Source: Mikania micrantha (Eukaryota; Streptophyta; Magnoliopsida; Asterales; Asteraceae). Taken from it: a stretch of 64,000 bases of DNA. The translations under genes and the position numbers were made by a program. The notes beneath the pieces were generated by a model. The model was given only the letters and a program-made list of their open reading frames with translations, had not been told where the DNA came from and did no database searches. Positions 24,001 through 37,989 of this stretch are shown in pieces; the first letter of the stretch is position 1; each line of letters starts with the position of its first letter. The stretch spans positions 54,329,484 through 54,393,483 of the forward strand of contig CM018697.1 of NCBI GenBank assembly GCA_009363875.1. Reading direction: 5' to 3'.

Positions 24001-25100
24001 TGGAGCTCGTATTTGACCGAAATGGGATGAAAATGGTTGTAATCATGAAACGAAGGTGTTGTGGTTGAAATACACACGATTTGGAAGGTGAAATTGTCTG
24101 ATTTAGTGTGGAAATGGTCAAAAAATCGAGTGGCTGATAGAGGGTTTCGGTTGAGAGAGTTCGGTGAAAAAGGAGTTTGAAAAACAGAAATGTTGCTTTT
24201 ATAGCTGTGTTGTCACACGAATGAGTCATAAGTACGCATGACTCCCATTCGACCGAATTATTCTTGTGGCTCTAAAGCTTCACTGAGTAACCTATTCGTA
24301 CGAATGAGGGTTCATTCGTACGAATGGCTGTGTGTTTTAAAAATTTTGATTGTTCATTTGTTTAGTTTGAAAACCAATTGTTGTTTGTGTTGTCTGTCCG
24401 TAATATCACCCATGTGATCATTTATAAACCTAACTGTTATGCCCTTGTTGATTAGTTCCCCTGGAACCAATTCCGAGTTGTTGTTTCATGTTGTATGTGT
24501 GTAACGTACCAGCCTTGGCGCTGGATGTTCGTTAGACCTATGGTACCATCGATAGTACCGTCGGTTGACCCGCGTCAACTAATGGTAAATGACACTAAAG
24601 GAACTTAATTGAGAATTCCTCAGCGAATTCTTGATGTGTATGTTGTCTGGACATATGCTCTAGTGAATATGCCAAGACAGATACCATGTAAAAATTGTGG
24701 TTTTTTTGATACGGGATTCCCATGAAAATGATTATTTTCGATTGCGTACTCCACAATTCCCCTGGTCGTGTCCGTTCACCTCTTGGTTGGGCACAGAGTC
24801 TCGAACTGTTGTGATCAACATACATCTCCTTGCTGATTTGTATTTGAACCCTCTAAGCTCGTTTGTCGTTGCTGTTGTTGTTGAAAAAGCTGAATGGAGT
24901 GATGAACGCTCAGTAAAATAATTGAAAATACACTTATTCAAATAACATTCGAATAAGAGGTTGAGAGTTGAACTTTTTATTGAAACTAGTTGAAAATAAC
25001 TCTTATTCATTGATCAGTCGAATCAGAGATTTCATGTTTTCAGCCCCAAACGATTTGGAAGGCAACAAGCTAAAGAAAAAGGGGTCTATGAACTCACCTT

Positions 25101-28100
25101 GGTTATGGGCCATCGATGCACTCACTCGGTAAGTTCTCTCGGTTTGAATCCTGTGTTATAAGTTAGTTAATTAGATGTTTGATGGTTGTTTGTTTTGTTT
25201 AGATGTGATTTTGAAAAATGTTTTTCTTTTATTTCGTTTTATCTTGATTAGATTTCAAATATGGTCTAAGGTTTGGTTCTATCGACGCAGATAATGTTCG
25301 ATAGGACTTTCAACACTTAGCTATTTTTTGGCTTTTCTTGGTGCAAATGGCCTTTTCGTGCGAATGGCCTTCATTTACACAAATGGAATGTTGCGAATGC
25401 ATACTATCATTCTTGTTTTCATTTGTGCGAATGTGTCTCCATTGGTATGGTTGTCCCATGCGAATGTGTCCATGTCATTCGTGTGATTACTCCTTCGTCC
25501 AGCAGCTCGTTCGGGTGACTTTCTCGGCGAATGAGCCCTTCGTTTGGATCATTCGTCTACAGATTCACCAAGAATGCCATTTTGACCGAAATGGGATGAA
25601 AATGGTGCTAATACGTACTATGGAGCTCGTATTTGACCGAAATGGGATGAAAATGGTTGTAATCATGAAACGTAGGTGTTGTTGTTGAAATACACACGAT
25701 TTGGAAGGTGAAATTGTCTGATTTAGTGTGGAAATGGTCAAAAAATCGAGTGGCTGATAGAGGGTTTCGGTTGAGAGAGTTCGGTGAAAAAGGAGTTTGA
25801 AAAACAGAAATGTTGCTTTTATAGCTGTGTTGTCACACGAATGAGTCATAAGTACGCATGACTCCCATTCGGCCGAATTATTCTTGTGGCTCTAAAGCTT
25901 CACTGAGTAACCTATTCGTACGAATGAGGGTTCATTCGTACGAATGGCTGTGTGTTTTAAAAATTTTGATTGTTCATTTGTTTAGTTTGAAAACCAATTG
26001 TTGTTTGTGTTGTCTGTCCGTAATATCACCCATGTGATCATTTATAAACCTAACTGTTATGCCCTTGTTGATTAGTTCCCCTGGAACCAATTCCGAGTTG
26101 TTGTTTCATGTTGTATGTGTGTAACGTACCAGCCTTGGCGCTGGATGTTGGTTAGACCTATAGTACCATCGATGGTACCGTCGGTTGACCCGCGTCAACT
26201 AATGGTAAATGACACTAAAGGAACTTAATTGAGAATTCCTCAGCGAATTCTTGATGTGGATGTTGTCTGGACATATGCTCTAGTGAATAAGCCAAGACAG
26301 ATACCATGTAAAAATTGTGGTTTTTTTGATACGGGATTCCCATGAAAATGATTATTTTCGATTGCGTACTCCACAATTCCCCTGGTCGTGTCCGTTCACC
26401 TCTTGGTTGGGCACAGAGTCTCGAACTGTTGTGATCAACAGACATCTCCTTGCTGATTTGTGTTTGAACCCTCTAAGCTCGTTTGTCGTTGCTGTTGTTG
26501 TTGAAAAAGCTGAATGGAGTGATGAACGCTCAGTAAAATAATTGAAAATACACTTATTCAAATAACATTCGAATAAGAGGTTGAGAGTTGAACTTTTTAT
26601 TGAAACTAGTTGAAAATAACTCTTATTCATTGATCAGTCGAATCAGAGATTTCATGTTGTCAGCCCCAAATGATTTGGAAGGCAACAAGCTAAAGAAAAA
26701 GGGGTCTATGAACTCACCTTGGTTATGGGCCATCGATGCACTCACTCGGTATGTTCTCTCGGTTTGAATCCTGTGTTATAAGTTAGTTAATTAGATGTTT
26801 GATGGTTGTTTGTTTTGTTTAGATGTGATTTTGAAAAATGTTTTTCTTTTATTTCGTTTTATCTTGATTAGATTTCAAATATGGTCTAAGGTTTGGTTCT
26901 ATCGACGCAGATAATGTTCGATAGGACTTTCAACACTTAGCTATTTTTTGGCTTTTCTTGGTGCAAATGGCCTTTTCGTGCGAATGGCCTTCATTTACAC
27001 AAATGGAATGTTGCGAATGCATACTATCATTCTTGTTTTCATTTGTGCGAATGTGTCTCCATTGGTATGGTTGTCCCATGCGAATGTGTCCATGTCATTC
27101 GTGTGATTACTCCTTCGTCCAGCAGCTCGTTCGGGTGACTTTCTCGGCGAAAGAGCCCTTCGTTTGGATCATTCGTCTACAGATTCACCAAGAATGCCAT
27201 TTTGACCGAAATGGGATGAAAATGGTGCTAATACGTACTATGGAGCTCGTATTTGACCGAAATGGGATGAAAATGGTTGTAATCATGAAACGAAGGTGTT
27301 GTGGTTGAAATACACACGATTTGGAAGTTGAAATTGTCTGATTTAGTGTGGAAATGGTCAAAAAATCGAGTGGCTGATAGAGGGTTTCGGTTGAGAGAGT
27401 TCGGTGAAAAAGGAGTTTGAAAAACAGAAATGTTGCTTTTATAGCTGTGTTGTCACACGAATGAGTCATAAGTACGCATGACTCCCATTCGGCCGAATTA
27501 TTCTTGTGGCTCTAAAGCTTCACTGAGTAACCTATTCGTACGAATGAGGGTTCATTCGTACGAATGGCTGTGTGTTTTAAAAATTTTGATTGTTCATTTG
27601 TTTAGTTTGAAAACCAATTGTTGTTTGTGTTGTCTGTCCGTAATATCACCCATGTGATCATTTATAAACCTAACTGTTATGCCCTTGTTGATTAGTTCCC
27701 CTGGAACCAATTCCGAGTTGTTGTTTCATGTTGTATGTGTGTAACGTACCAGCCTTGGCGCTGGATGTTGGTTAGACCTATGGTACCATCGATAGTACCG
27801 TCGGTTGACCCGCGTCAACTAATGGTAAATGACACTAAAGGAACTTAATTGAGAATTCCTCAGCGAATTCTTGATGTGTATGTTGTCTGGACATATGCTC
27901 TAGTGAATAAGCCAAGACAGATACCATGTAAAAATTGTGGTTTTTTTGATACGGGATTCCCATGAAAATGATTATTTTCGATTGCGTACTCCACAATTCC
28001 CCTGGTCGTGTCCGTTCACCTCTTGGTTGGGCACAGAGTCTCGAACTGTTGTGATCAACAGACATCTCCTTGCTGATTTGTGTTTGAACCCTCTAAGCTC

Positions 28101-29960
28101 GTTTGTCGTTGCTGTTGTTGTTGAAAAAGCTGAATGGAGTGATGAACGCTCAGTAAAATAATTGAAAATACACTTATTCAAATAACATTCGAATAAGAGG
28201 TTGAGAGTTGAACTTTTTATTGAAACTAGTTGAAAATAACTCTTATTCATTGATCAGTCGAATCAGAGATTTCATGTTGTCAGCCCCAAATGATTTGGAA
28301 GGCAACAAGCTAAAGAAAAAGGGGTCTATGAACTCACCTTGGTTATGGGCCATCGATGCACTCACTCGGTATGTTCTCTCGGTTTGAATCCTGTGTTATA
28401 AGTTAGTTAATTAGATGTTTGATGGTTGTTTGTTTTGTTTAGATGTGATTTTGAAAAATGTTTTTCTTTTATTTCGTTTTATCTTGATTAGATTTCAAAT
28501 ATGGTCTAAGGTTTGGTTCTATCGACGCAGATAATGTTCGATAGGACTTTCAACACTTAGCTATTTTTTGGCTTTTCTTGGTGCAAATGGCCTTTTCGTG
28601 CGAATGTCCTTCATTTACACAAATGGAATGTTGCGAATGCATACTATCATTCTTGTTTTCATTTGTGCGAATGTGTCTCCATTGGTATGGTTGTCCCATG
28701 CGAATGTGTCCATGTCATTCGTGTGATTACTCCTTCGTCCAGCAGCTCGTTCGGGTGACTTTCTCGGCGAAAGAGCCCTTCGTTTGGATCATTCGTCTAC
28801 AGATTCACCAAGAATGCCATTTTGACCGAAATGGGATGAAAATGGTGCTAATACGTACTATGGAGCTCGTATTTGACCGAAATGGGATGAAAATGGTTGT
28901 AATCATGAAACGAAGGTGTTGTGGTTGAAATACACACGATTTGGAAGTTGAAATTGTCTGATTTAGTGTGGAAATGGTCAAAAAATCGAGTGGCTGATAG
29001 AGGGTTTCGGTTGAGAGAGTTCGGTGAAAAAGGAGTTTGAAAAACAGAAATGTTGCTTTTATAGCTGTGTTGTCACACGAATGAGTCATAAGTACGCATG
29101 ACTCCCATTCGGCCGAATTATTCTTGTGGCTCTAAAGCTTCACTGAGTAACCTATTCGTACGAATGAGGGTTCATTCGTACGAATGGCTGTGTGTTTTAA
29201 AAATTTTGATTGTTCATTTGTTTAGTTTGAAAACCAATTGTTGTTTGTGTTGTCTGTCCGTAATATCACCCATGTGATCATTTATAAACCTAACTGTTAT
29301 GCCCTTGTTGATTAGTTCCCCTGGAACCAATTCCGAGTTGTTGTTTCATGTTGTATGTGTGTAACGTACCAGCCTTGGCGCTGGATGTTGGTTAGACCTA
29401 TGGTACCATCGATAGTACCGTCGGTTGACCCGCGTCAACTAATGGTAAATGACACTAAAGGAACTTAATTGAGAATTCCTCAGCGAATTCTTGATGTGTA
29501 TGTTGTCTGGACATATGCTCTAGTGAATAAGCCAAGACAGATACCATGTAAAAATTGTGGTTTTTTTGATACGGGATTCCCATGAAAATGATTATTTTCG
29601 ATTGCGTACTCCACAATTCCCCTGGTCGTGTCCGTTCACCTCTTGGTTGGGCACAGAGTCTCGAACTGTTGTGATCAACAGACATCTCCTTGCTGATTTG
29701 TATTTGAACCCTCTAAGCTCGTTTGTCGTTGCTGTTGTTGTTGAAAAAGCTGAATGGAGTGATGAACGCTCAGTAAAATAATTGAAAATACACTTATTCA
29801 AATAACATTCGAATAAGAGGTTGAGAGTTGAACTTTTTGTTGAAACTAGTTGAAAATAACTCTTATTCATTGATCAGTCGAATCAGAGATTTCATGTTCT
29901 CAGCCCCAAACGATTTGGAAGGCAACAAGCTAAAGAAAAAGGGGTCTATGAACTCACCTT
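25101..29960. repeat. Higher-order trimer, second copy (units 6-8)
   Basis: This is the second 4860-bp block, matching units 3-5 by the shared private variants described there. Units 7 and 8 also share GGAAGTTGAAATTG (27325 and 28945), so later single-unit exchange has occurred. Confidence 0.55.
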
Positions 29961-32900
29961 GGTTATGGCCATCGATGCACTCACTCGGTAAGTTCTCTCG
30001 GTTTGAATCCTGTGTTATAAGTTAGTTAATTAGATGTTTGATGGTTGTTTGTTTTGTTTAGATGTGATTTTGAAAAATGTTTTTCTTTTATTTCGTTTTA
30101 TCTTGATTAGATTTCAAATATGGTCTAAGGTTTGGTTCTATCGACGCAGATAATGTTCGATAGGACTTTCAACACTTAGCTATTTTTTGGCTTTTCTTGG
30201 TGCAAATGGCCTTTTCGTGCGAATGGCCTTCATTTACACAAATGGAATGTTGCGAATGCATACTATCATTCTTGTTTTCATTTGTGCGAATGTGTCTCCA
30301 TTGGTATGGTTGTCCCATGCGAATGTGTCCATGTCATTCGTGTGATTACTCCCTCGTCCAGCAGCTCGTTCGGGTGACTTTCTCGGCGAATGAGCCCTTC
30401 GTTTGGATCATTCGTCTACAGATTCACCAAGAATGCCATTTTGACCGAAATGGGATGAAAATGGTGCTAATACGTACTATGGAGCTCGTATTTGACCGAA
30501 ATGGGATGAAAATGGTTGTAATCATGAAACGAAGGTGTTGTGGTTGAAATACACACGATTTGGAAGGTGAAATTGTCTGATTTAGTGTGGAAATGGTCAA
30601 AAAATCGAGTGGCTGATAGAGGGTTTCGGTTGAGAGAGTTCGGTGAAAAAGGAGTTTGAAAAACAGAAATGTTGCTTTTATAGCTGTGTTGTCACACGAA
30701 TGAGTGATAAGTACGCATGACTCCCATTCGGCCGAATTATTCTTGTGGCTCTAAAGCTTCACTGAGTAACCTATTCGTACGAATGAGGGTTCATTCGTAC
30801 GAATGGCTGTGTGTTTTAAAAATTTTGATTGTTCATTTGTTTAGTTTGAAAACCAGTTGTTGTTTGTGTTGTCTGTCCGTAATATCACCCATGTGATCAT
30901 TTATAAACCTAACTGTTATGCCCTTGTTGATTAGTTCCCCTGGAACCAATTCCGAGTTGTTGTTTCATGTTGTATGTGTGTAACGTACCAGCCTTGGCGC
31001 TGGATGTTGGTTAGACCTATGGTACCATCGATGGTACCGTCGGTTGACCCGCGTCAACTAATGGTAAATGACACTAAAGGAACTTAATTGAGAATTCCTC
31101 AGCGAATTCTTGATTTGTATGTTGTCTGGACATATGCTCTAGTGAATAAGCCAAGACAGATACCATGTAAAAATTGTGGTTTTTTTGATACGGGATTCCC
31201 ATGAAAATGATTATTTTCGATTGCGTACTCCACAACTCCCCTGGTCGTGTCCGTTCACCTCTTGGTTGGGCACAGAGTCTCGAACTGTTGTGATCAACAG
31301 ACATCTCCTTGCTGATTTGTGTTTGAACCCTCTAAGCTCTTTTGTTGTTGCTATTGTTGTTGAAAAAGCTGAATGGAGTGATGAACGCTCAGTAAAATAA
31401 TTGAAAATACACTTATTCAAATAACATTCGAATTAGAGGTTGAGAGTTGAACTTTTTATTGAAACTAGTTGAAAATAACTCTTATTCGTTGATCAGTCGA
31501 ATAAGAGGTTTCATGTTCTCAGCCCCAAATGATTTGGATGGCAACAAGCTAAAGAAAAAGAGGTCTATGAACTCACCTAGGTTATGGGCCGTCGATGCAC
31601 TCACTCGATATGTTCTCTCTGTTTGAATCCTGTGTTATAAGTTAGTTAATTAGATGTTTGATGGTTGTTTGTTTTGTTTAGATGTGATTTTGAAAAATGT
31701 TTTTCTTTTATTTCGTTTTATCTTGATTAGATTTAAAATATGGTCTAAGGTTTGGTTCTATCGACGCAGATGACGTTCGATAGGACTTTCAACACTTAGC
31801 TATTTTTGGACTTTTCTTGGTGCAAATGGCCTTTGCGTGTGAATGGCCTTCATTTACACAAATGGAATGATGCGAATGCATACTCTCATTCTGGTTTCCA
31901 TTCATGCGAATGTGTCTCCATTCGGATGGTTGTCCCATGCGAATGAGTCCATGTCATTCGTGTGATTGCTGCTTCGTCTAGCAGCTCGTTCGGGTGACTT
32001 TCTCGGGGAATGAGCCCTTCGTTTGGATCATTCGTCTACAGATTCACCAAGAATGCCATTTTGACCGAAATGGGATGAAAATGGTGTTAATACGTACTAT
32101 GGAGCTCGTATTTGACCGAAATGGGATGAAAATGGTTGTAATCATGAAACGAAGGTGTTGTGATTGAAATACACACGATTTGGAATGTGAAATTGTCTAA
32201 TTTAGTGTGGAAATGGTCAAAAAATCGAGTGGCTTAGAGAGGGTTTCGGTTGAGAGAGTTGGGTGAAAAAGGAGTTTGAAAAACAGAAATGTTGCTTTTA
32301 TAGCTGTGTTGTCACACGAATGAGTCATAAGTACGCATGACTCCCATTCGGCCGAATTATTCTTGTGGCTCTAAAGCTTCACCTAGTAACCTATTCGTAC
32401 GAATGAGGGTTCATTCGTACGAATGGCTGTGTGTTTTAAAAATTTTGATTGTTCATTTGTTTGGTTTGAAAACTCATGTTGTTGTTTGTGTTGTCTGTCT
32501 GTAATATCACCCATGTGATCATTTATAAACCTAACAATTATGCCCTTGTTGATTAGTTCCCCTGGAACTAATCCGAGTTGTTGTTTCATGTTGTATGTGT
32601 GTAACGTACCAGCCTTGGCGCTGGATGTTGGTTAGACCTATGGTACCATCGATGGTACCGTCGGTTGACCCGCATCAACTAATGGTAAATGACACTAAAG
32701 GAACTTAATTGAGAATTCCTCAGCGAATTCTTGATGTGTATGTTGTGTGGACACATGCTATAGCGAATTAGCCTAGACAGATACCATGTAAAAATTGTGG
32801 TTTTTTTGATGGGGGATTCCCATGAAAATGATTGTTTTAGATTGTGTACTGCATAATTCCCCTGGTCGTGTCCGTTCACCTCTTGGTTGGGCACAGAGTC

Positions 32901-35900
32901 TCGAACTGTTGTGATCAACAGACATCTCCTTGCTGATTTGTGTTTGAACCCTCTAAGCTCGTTTGTCGTTGCTGTTGTTGTTGAAAAAGTTGAATGGAGT
33001 GATGAACGCTCAGTAAAATAATTGAAAATACACTTATTCGAATAACATTCGAATAAGAGGTTGAGAGTTGAACTTTTTATTGAAACTAGTTGAAAATAAC
33101 TCTTATTCATTGATCAGTCGAATCAGAGATTTCATGTTGTCAGCCCCAAATGATTTGGAAGGCAACAAGCTAAAGAAAAAGGGGTCTATGAACTCACCTT
33201 GGTTATGGGCCATCGATGCACTCACTAGGTATGTTCTCTCGGTTTGAATCCTGTGTTATAACTTAGTTAATTAGATGTTTGATGGTTGTTTGTTTTGTTT
33301 ATATGTGATTTTGAAAAATGTTTTTCTTTTATTTCGTTTTATCTTGATTAGATTTCAAATATGGTCTAAGGTTTGGTTCTATCGACGCAGATAATGTTCG
33401 ATAGGACTTTCAACACTTAGCTATTTTTTGGCTTTTCTTGGTGCCAATGGCCTTTTCGTGCGAATGGCCTTCATTTACACAAATGGAATATTGCGAATGC
33501 ATACTCTCATTCTTGTTTCCATTTGTGCGAATGTGTCTCCATTCGTATGGTTGTCCCATGCGAATGAGTCCATGTCATTCGTGTGATTACTCCTTCGTCC
33601 AGCAGCTCGTTCGGGTGACTTTCTCGGCGAATGAGCCCTTCGTTTGGATCATTCGTCTACAGATTCACCAAGAATGCCATTTTGACCGAAATGGGATGAA
33701 AATGGTGCTAATATGTACTATGGAGCTCGTATTTGACCGAAATCGGATGAAAATGGTTGTAATCATGAAACGAAGGTGTTGTGGTTGAAATACACACGAT
33801 TTGGAAGGTGAAATTGTCTGATTTAGTGTGGAAATGGTCAAAAAATCGAGTGGCTGATAGAGGGTTTCGGTTGAGGGAGTTCGGTGAAAAAGGAGTTTGA
33901 AAAATAGAAGTGTTGCTTTTATAGCTGTGTTGTCACACGAATGAGTCATAAGTACGCATGACTCCCATTCTACCGAATTATTCTTGTGGCTCTAAAGCTT
34001 CACTGAGTAACCTATTCCTACGAATGAGCGTTCATTCTTACGAATGGCTGTGTGTTTTAAAAATTTTGATTGTTCATTTGTTTGGTTTGAAAACTCATGT
34101 TGTTGTTTGTGTTGTCTGTCCGTAATATCACCCTTGTGATCATTTATAAACCTAACTGTTATGCCCTTGTTGAGTAGTTCCCCTGGAACTAATCCGATGT
34201 GTAACGTACCAGCCTTGGCACTGGATGTTGGTTAGACCTATGGTACCATCGATGGTACCGTCCGTTGACCCGCATCAACTAATGGTAAATGACACTAAAG
34301 GAACTTAATTAACAATTCCTCAGCGAATTCTTGATGTGTATGTTGTGTGGACACATGCTATAGCGAATTAGCCTAGACAGATACCATGTAAAAATTGTGG
34401 TTTTTTTGATGGGGGATTCCCATGAAAATGATTGATTTCGATTGTGTACTGCACAATTCCCCTGGTCGTGTCCATTCAGCTCTTGGTTGGGCACAGAGTC
34501 TTGAACTGTTGCGATCAACAGACATCTCCTTGCTGATTTGTGTTTGAACCCTCTAAGCTCGTTTGTTGTTGCTGTTGTTGTTGAAAAAGCTGAATGGAGT
34601 TAGGAACGCTCAGTAAAATAATTGAAAATACACTTATTCAAATAACATTCGAATAAGAGGTTGAGAGTTGAACTTTTTTTTGAAATTAGTTGACAATAAC
34701 TCTTATTCGTTGATCGGTCGAATCAGAGGGTTCATATTCTCAGCCCCAAATGATTTGGAAGGCAACAAGCTAAAGAAAAAGGGGTCTATGAACTCACCTG
34801 GGTTGTGGGTTGTCGATGCACTCACTCGGTATGTTCTCTCGGTTTGAATCCTATGTTATAAGTTAGTTAATTAGATGTTTGATGGTTATTTTCTTTTTAT
34901 GTGATTTTGGAAAATGTTTTTTTTTTATTTCGTTTTATCTTGATTAGATTTAAAATATGGTCTAAGGTTTGGTTCTATCCACGCACATGATGTTTGATAG
35001 GACTTCCAACACTTAGCTATTTTTGGAATTTTCTTGGTGCGAAGGGCCTTCATTTACTCAAATGGAGTGATGCGAATGCATACTCCCATTATAGTTTTCC
35101 ATTCGTGCGAATGTGTCACCATTCGTATGGTTATCCCATGCGAATGAGTCCATGTCATTCGTGTGATTGCTTCTTCTTCCAGCAGCTCGTTCGGGTGACT
35201 GTCTCGGTGAATGAGGCTTCTCGTTCGCACGAATGAGCCCTTCGTTTGGATCATTCGTCTGCAGATTCACCAAGAACGCCATTTTGACCGAAATGGGATG
35301 AAAATGGTGCTAATACTTACTATGGAGCTCGTATTTGACCGAAATGGGATGAAAATGGTTGTAATCATGAAACGAAGGTGTTGTGGTTGAAATACACACG
35401 ATTTGGAAGGTGAAATGGTCTGATTTAGTGTGGAAATGGTCAAAAAATCGAGTGGCTGAGAGAGGGTTTCGGTTGAGAGGGTTGGGTGAAAACGGAGTTT
35501 GAAAAACGGAAATGTTCCTTTTGTAGCTGTGTTGTCACACGAATGAGTCATAAGTACGCATGACTCACATTCGGCCGAATTATTCTTGTGGCACTAAAGC
35601 TTCATTGGGCAACCTATTCGTACGAATGAGGGTTCATTCGTACGAATGAGGGTTCATTCGTACGAATGGCTGTGTGTTTTAAAAATTTTGATTGTTCATT
35701 TGTTTGGTTTGAAATTTCATGTTGTTGTTTGTGTTGTCTGTCCGTAATATCACCCATGTGATCATATATAAACCTAACTGTTATGCCCTTGTTGATTAGT
35801 TCTCCCTAGAACTAATCCGAGTTGTTGTTTCATGTTGTATGTGTGTAACGTACCAGCCTTGGCGCTGGATGTTGGTTAAACCTATGGTACCATCGATGGT

Positions 35901-37112
35901 ACCGTCCGTTGACCCGCATCAACTAATGGTAAATGACACTAAAGGAACTTAATTGACAACTCCTCAGCGAATTCTTGATGTGTATATTGTGTCGACACAT
36001 GCTATAGCGAATTAGCCTAGATAGATACCATGTAAAAATTGTGGTTTTTTTGATGGGGGATTTCCATGAAAATGATTGATTTCGATTGTGTACTACACAA
36101 TTCCCCTGGTCGTGTCCGTTCACCTCTTGGTTGGGCACAGAGTCTCGAACTGTTGCGATCAACAGGCATCTCCTTGCTGATTTGTGTTTGAACCCTCTAA
36201 GCTCGTTTGTTGTTGCTGTTGTTGTTGAAAAAGCTGAATGGAGTGATGAACGCTCTGTAAAATAATTGAAAATACACTTATTCAAATAACATTCGAATAA
36301 GAGGTTGAGAGTTGAACTTTTTATTGAAATTTGTTAAAAATAACTCTTATTCGTTGATCGGTCGAATCAGAGGGTTCATATTCTCAGCTCCAAATGATTT
36401 GGAAGGCAACAAGCTAAAGAAAAAGGGGTCTATGAACTCTCCTGGGTAGTGGGTTGTCGATGCACTCACTCGGTTTGTTCTCTCGGTTTGAATCCTGTGT
36501 TATAAGTTAGTTAATTAGATGTTTGACGTTTGTTTTGTTTTTATGTGATTTTGGAAAATGTTTTTTTTTTATTTCGTTTTATCTTGATTAGATTTAAAAT
36601 ATGGTCTAAGGCTTGGTTCTATCGACGCACATAATGTATGATAGGACTTCCAACACTTAGCTATTTTTGGGATTTTCTTGGTGCGAATGGCCTATTCGTG
36701 CGAATGGCCTTCATTTACACAAATGGAGTGATGCGAATGCGTACTCCCATTCTCATTTTCCATTCGTGCGAATGAGTCACCATTCGTATGGTTATCCCAT
36801 GCGAATGAGTCCATGTCATTCGTGTGATTGCTTCTTCGTCCAGCAGCTCGTTCGGGTGACTGTCTCGGCGAATGAGGCTTCTCGTTCGCATGAATGAGCC
36901 CTTCGTTTGGATCATTCGTGTGCAGATTTGTAACATTTGTACATTTAGTCATGGTAATCGTAAACAGTGTTAGAACAGTGGGTGTCAATGTTTAGTTAAT
37001 CAATGTGATTCATGTGTTCATAATGTGTGCTTGTGTGTTACAGGATCTTATTTATTTAGGAACAAGTATGTATTAATATTTACAGTCGATTACACTAGGC
37101 AAGAACAGTATT

Positions 37113-37178
37113 GTGTTATATCGAAACAGTGGTGGGCAGCGAGAGTGAGCCTATATATATACTGCGTTCGGTGTAACG
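37113..37178 (+). other. Stem-loop element, X 5' LTR copy
   Basis: The arms GTGTTATATCGAAACAG and CTGCGTTCGGTGTAACG pair with G-U pairs and one small internal loop. The core is shortened to GTGGTGGG...GAGCCTATATATA and lacks the central hairpin of the Y copies. It lies in U3, upstream of the TATA box. Confidence 0.6.
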
Positions 37179-37559
37179 GGATAGTGTTTGTGCGTGGTGT
37201 TAAGACGAATATTATGACAATTAATCAAACAAAATCGTAATGCGTAAGCGAGACTGAGTATAGTTATGGGTGACGATCCATAATGATACGAATGTTGAAC
37301 TTATAATTACGAGTGAACGGCTTTAACTATTTTTATACGATCGGAAAACGTACGCGATTGTGGGTATACACGCAATTGTTACTGTTTAACGATCTGTTTT
37401 CGAACAAATAATTAAAATGATTATTTTATATTTTTACAATTTTGAAACTCATCATTTTAATGAGTTTAGCAACTCTTTTATTTTAATCCGCGTAAAATAC
37501 GCGTTACGTTTCGGAAACGCGAACCGAGCGACCGAAACGAACCCGAACACCACTCGGAC

Positions 37560-37567
37560 TATAAAAG
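37560..37567 (+). promoter_or_regulatory. TATA box of X 5' LTR
   Basis: CTATAAAAGCC is followed 50-90 bp downstream by CT-rich sequence (CTTCTCTCTCTAAAA). This predicts U3 of about 660 bp and R/U5 of about 2.2 kb. Confidence 0.75.
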
Positions 37568-37989
37568 CCTTGAACAAGGCTTATTTCTTCATTTAATTCT
37601 CCAACAACCACTTCTCTCTCTAAAATTTCGTCTACCCTCTATCTCTCTAGAAAAACTCACTTTAAACGTTCGTATCTCGCTCGTTTCTCAACGGATTTCG
37701 GTGTTTTTGGTGTCCACGCGAAGCTCTCAACATTATCTACACGAAAGTACAAGAAGTCAGTGGAATTAACCGGCCAAAATCGAGGTATTGGTGCTTGAAT
37801 GTTCACGAAAATAGGGTTTTCTTGTGTTTTGGTTCAAACCCGACACTTAGCCGGAATCTAGCACTCCATTTTCAGTTTTGCCACTATAGCAACATTTCCT
37901 GATGATAGAATAGCTTAGATCGAGGTCTGGAACCAGAGTGATGTTGATGGTGGTGATACAACTCGACAGGTTCGTGACTGGTTGAGGTT

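Larger units (their letters stand above)
20241..25100. repeat. Higher-order trimer, first copy (units 3-5)
   Basis: Unit 3 shares private variants with unit 6: CGTAGGTGTTGTTG at 20810 and 25670, and TAGTACCATCGATGG at 21301 and 26161. Unit 5 shares with unit 8 the end variant AAACGATTTGG and GGTAAGTTCTC at the next boundary (25128 and 29987). This implies a three-unit, 4860-bp duplication. Confidence 0.6.
16977..36928 (-). repeat. Tandem array of ~1.62-kb units (units 1-12 and start of 13)
   Basis: Anchoring on GGTTATGGG...CGATGCACTC, units start at 16977, 18620, 20241, 21861, 23481, 25101, 26721, 28341, 29961, 31580, 33201, 34801 and 36445. Lengths are exactly 1620 bp for units 3-8, 1619 for unit 9, and 1600-1644 elsewhere. 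Units 3-9 are almost identical; units 1-2 and 10-13 differ more. The minus strand of each unit has CATTCG palindromes, a TATA box, a leader-like stretch and a splice-donor block. Unit 13 is interrupted by element X at 36929 and continues at 62945. Confidence 0.9.

Noticed and set aside
17202..33949. Short ORFs repeated in each array unit on both strands (74-143 codons)
   Set aside because: They recur because the DNA repeats. Frames differ in length between units, overlap on opposite strands, are composed of CATTCG-type repeat codons, and the longest (143 codons) is cut to 92 in units 3-8 without any compensating change.
16977..36928. CRISPR array or rDNA spacer
   Set aside because: Unit length is 1.62 kb with no short repeat-spacer pattern, and there are no rRNA sequences or polymerase I signals.
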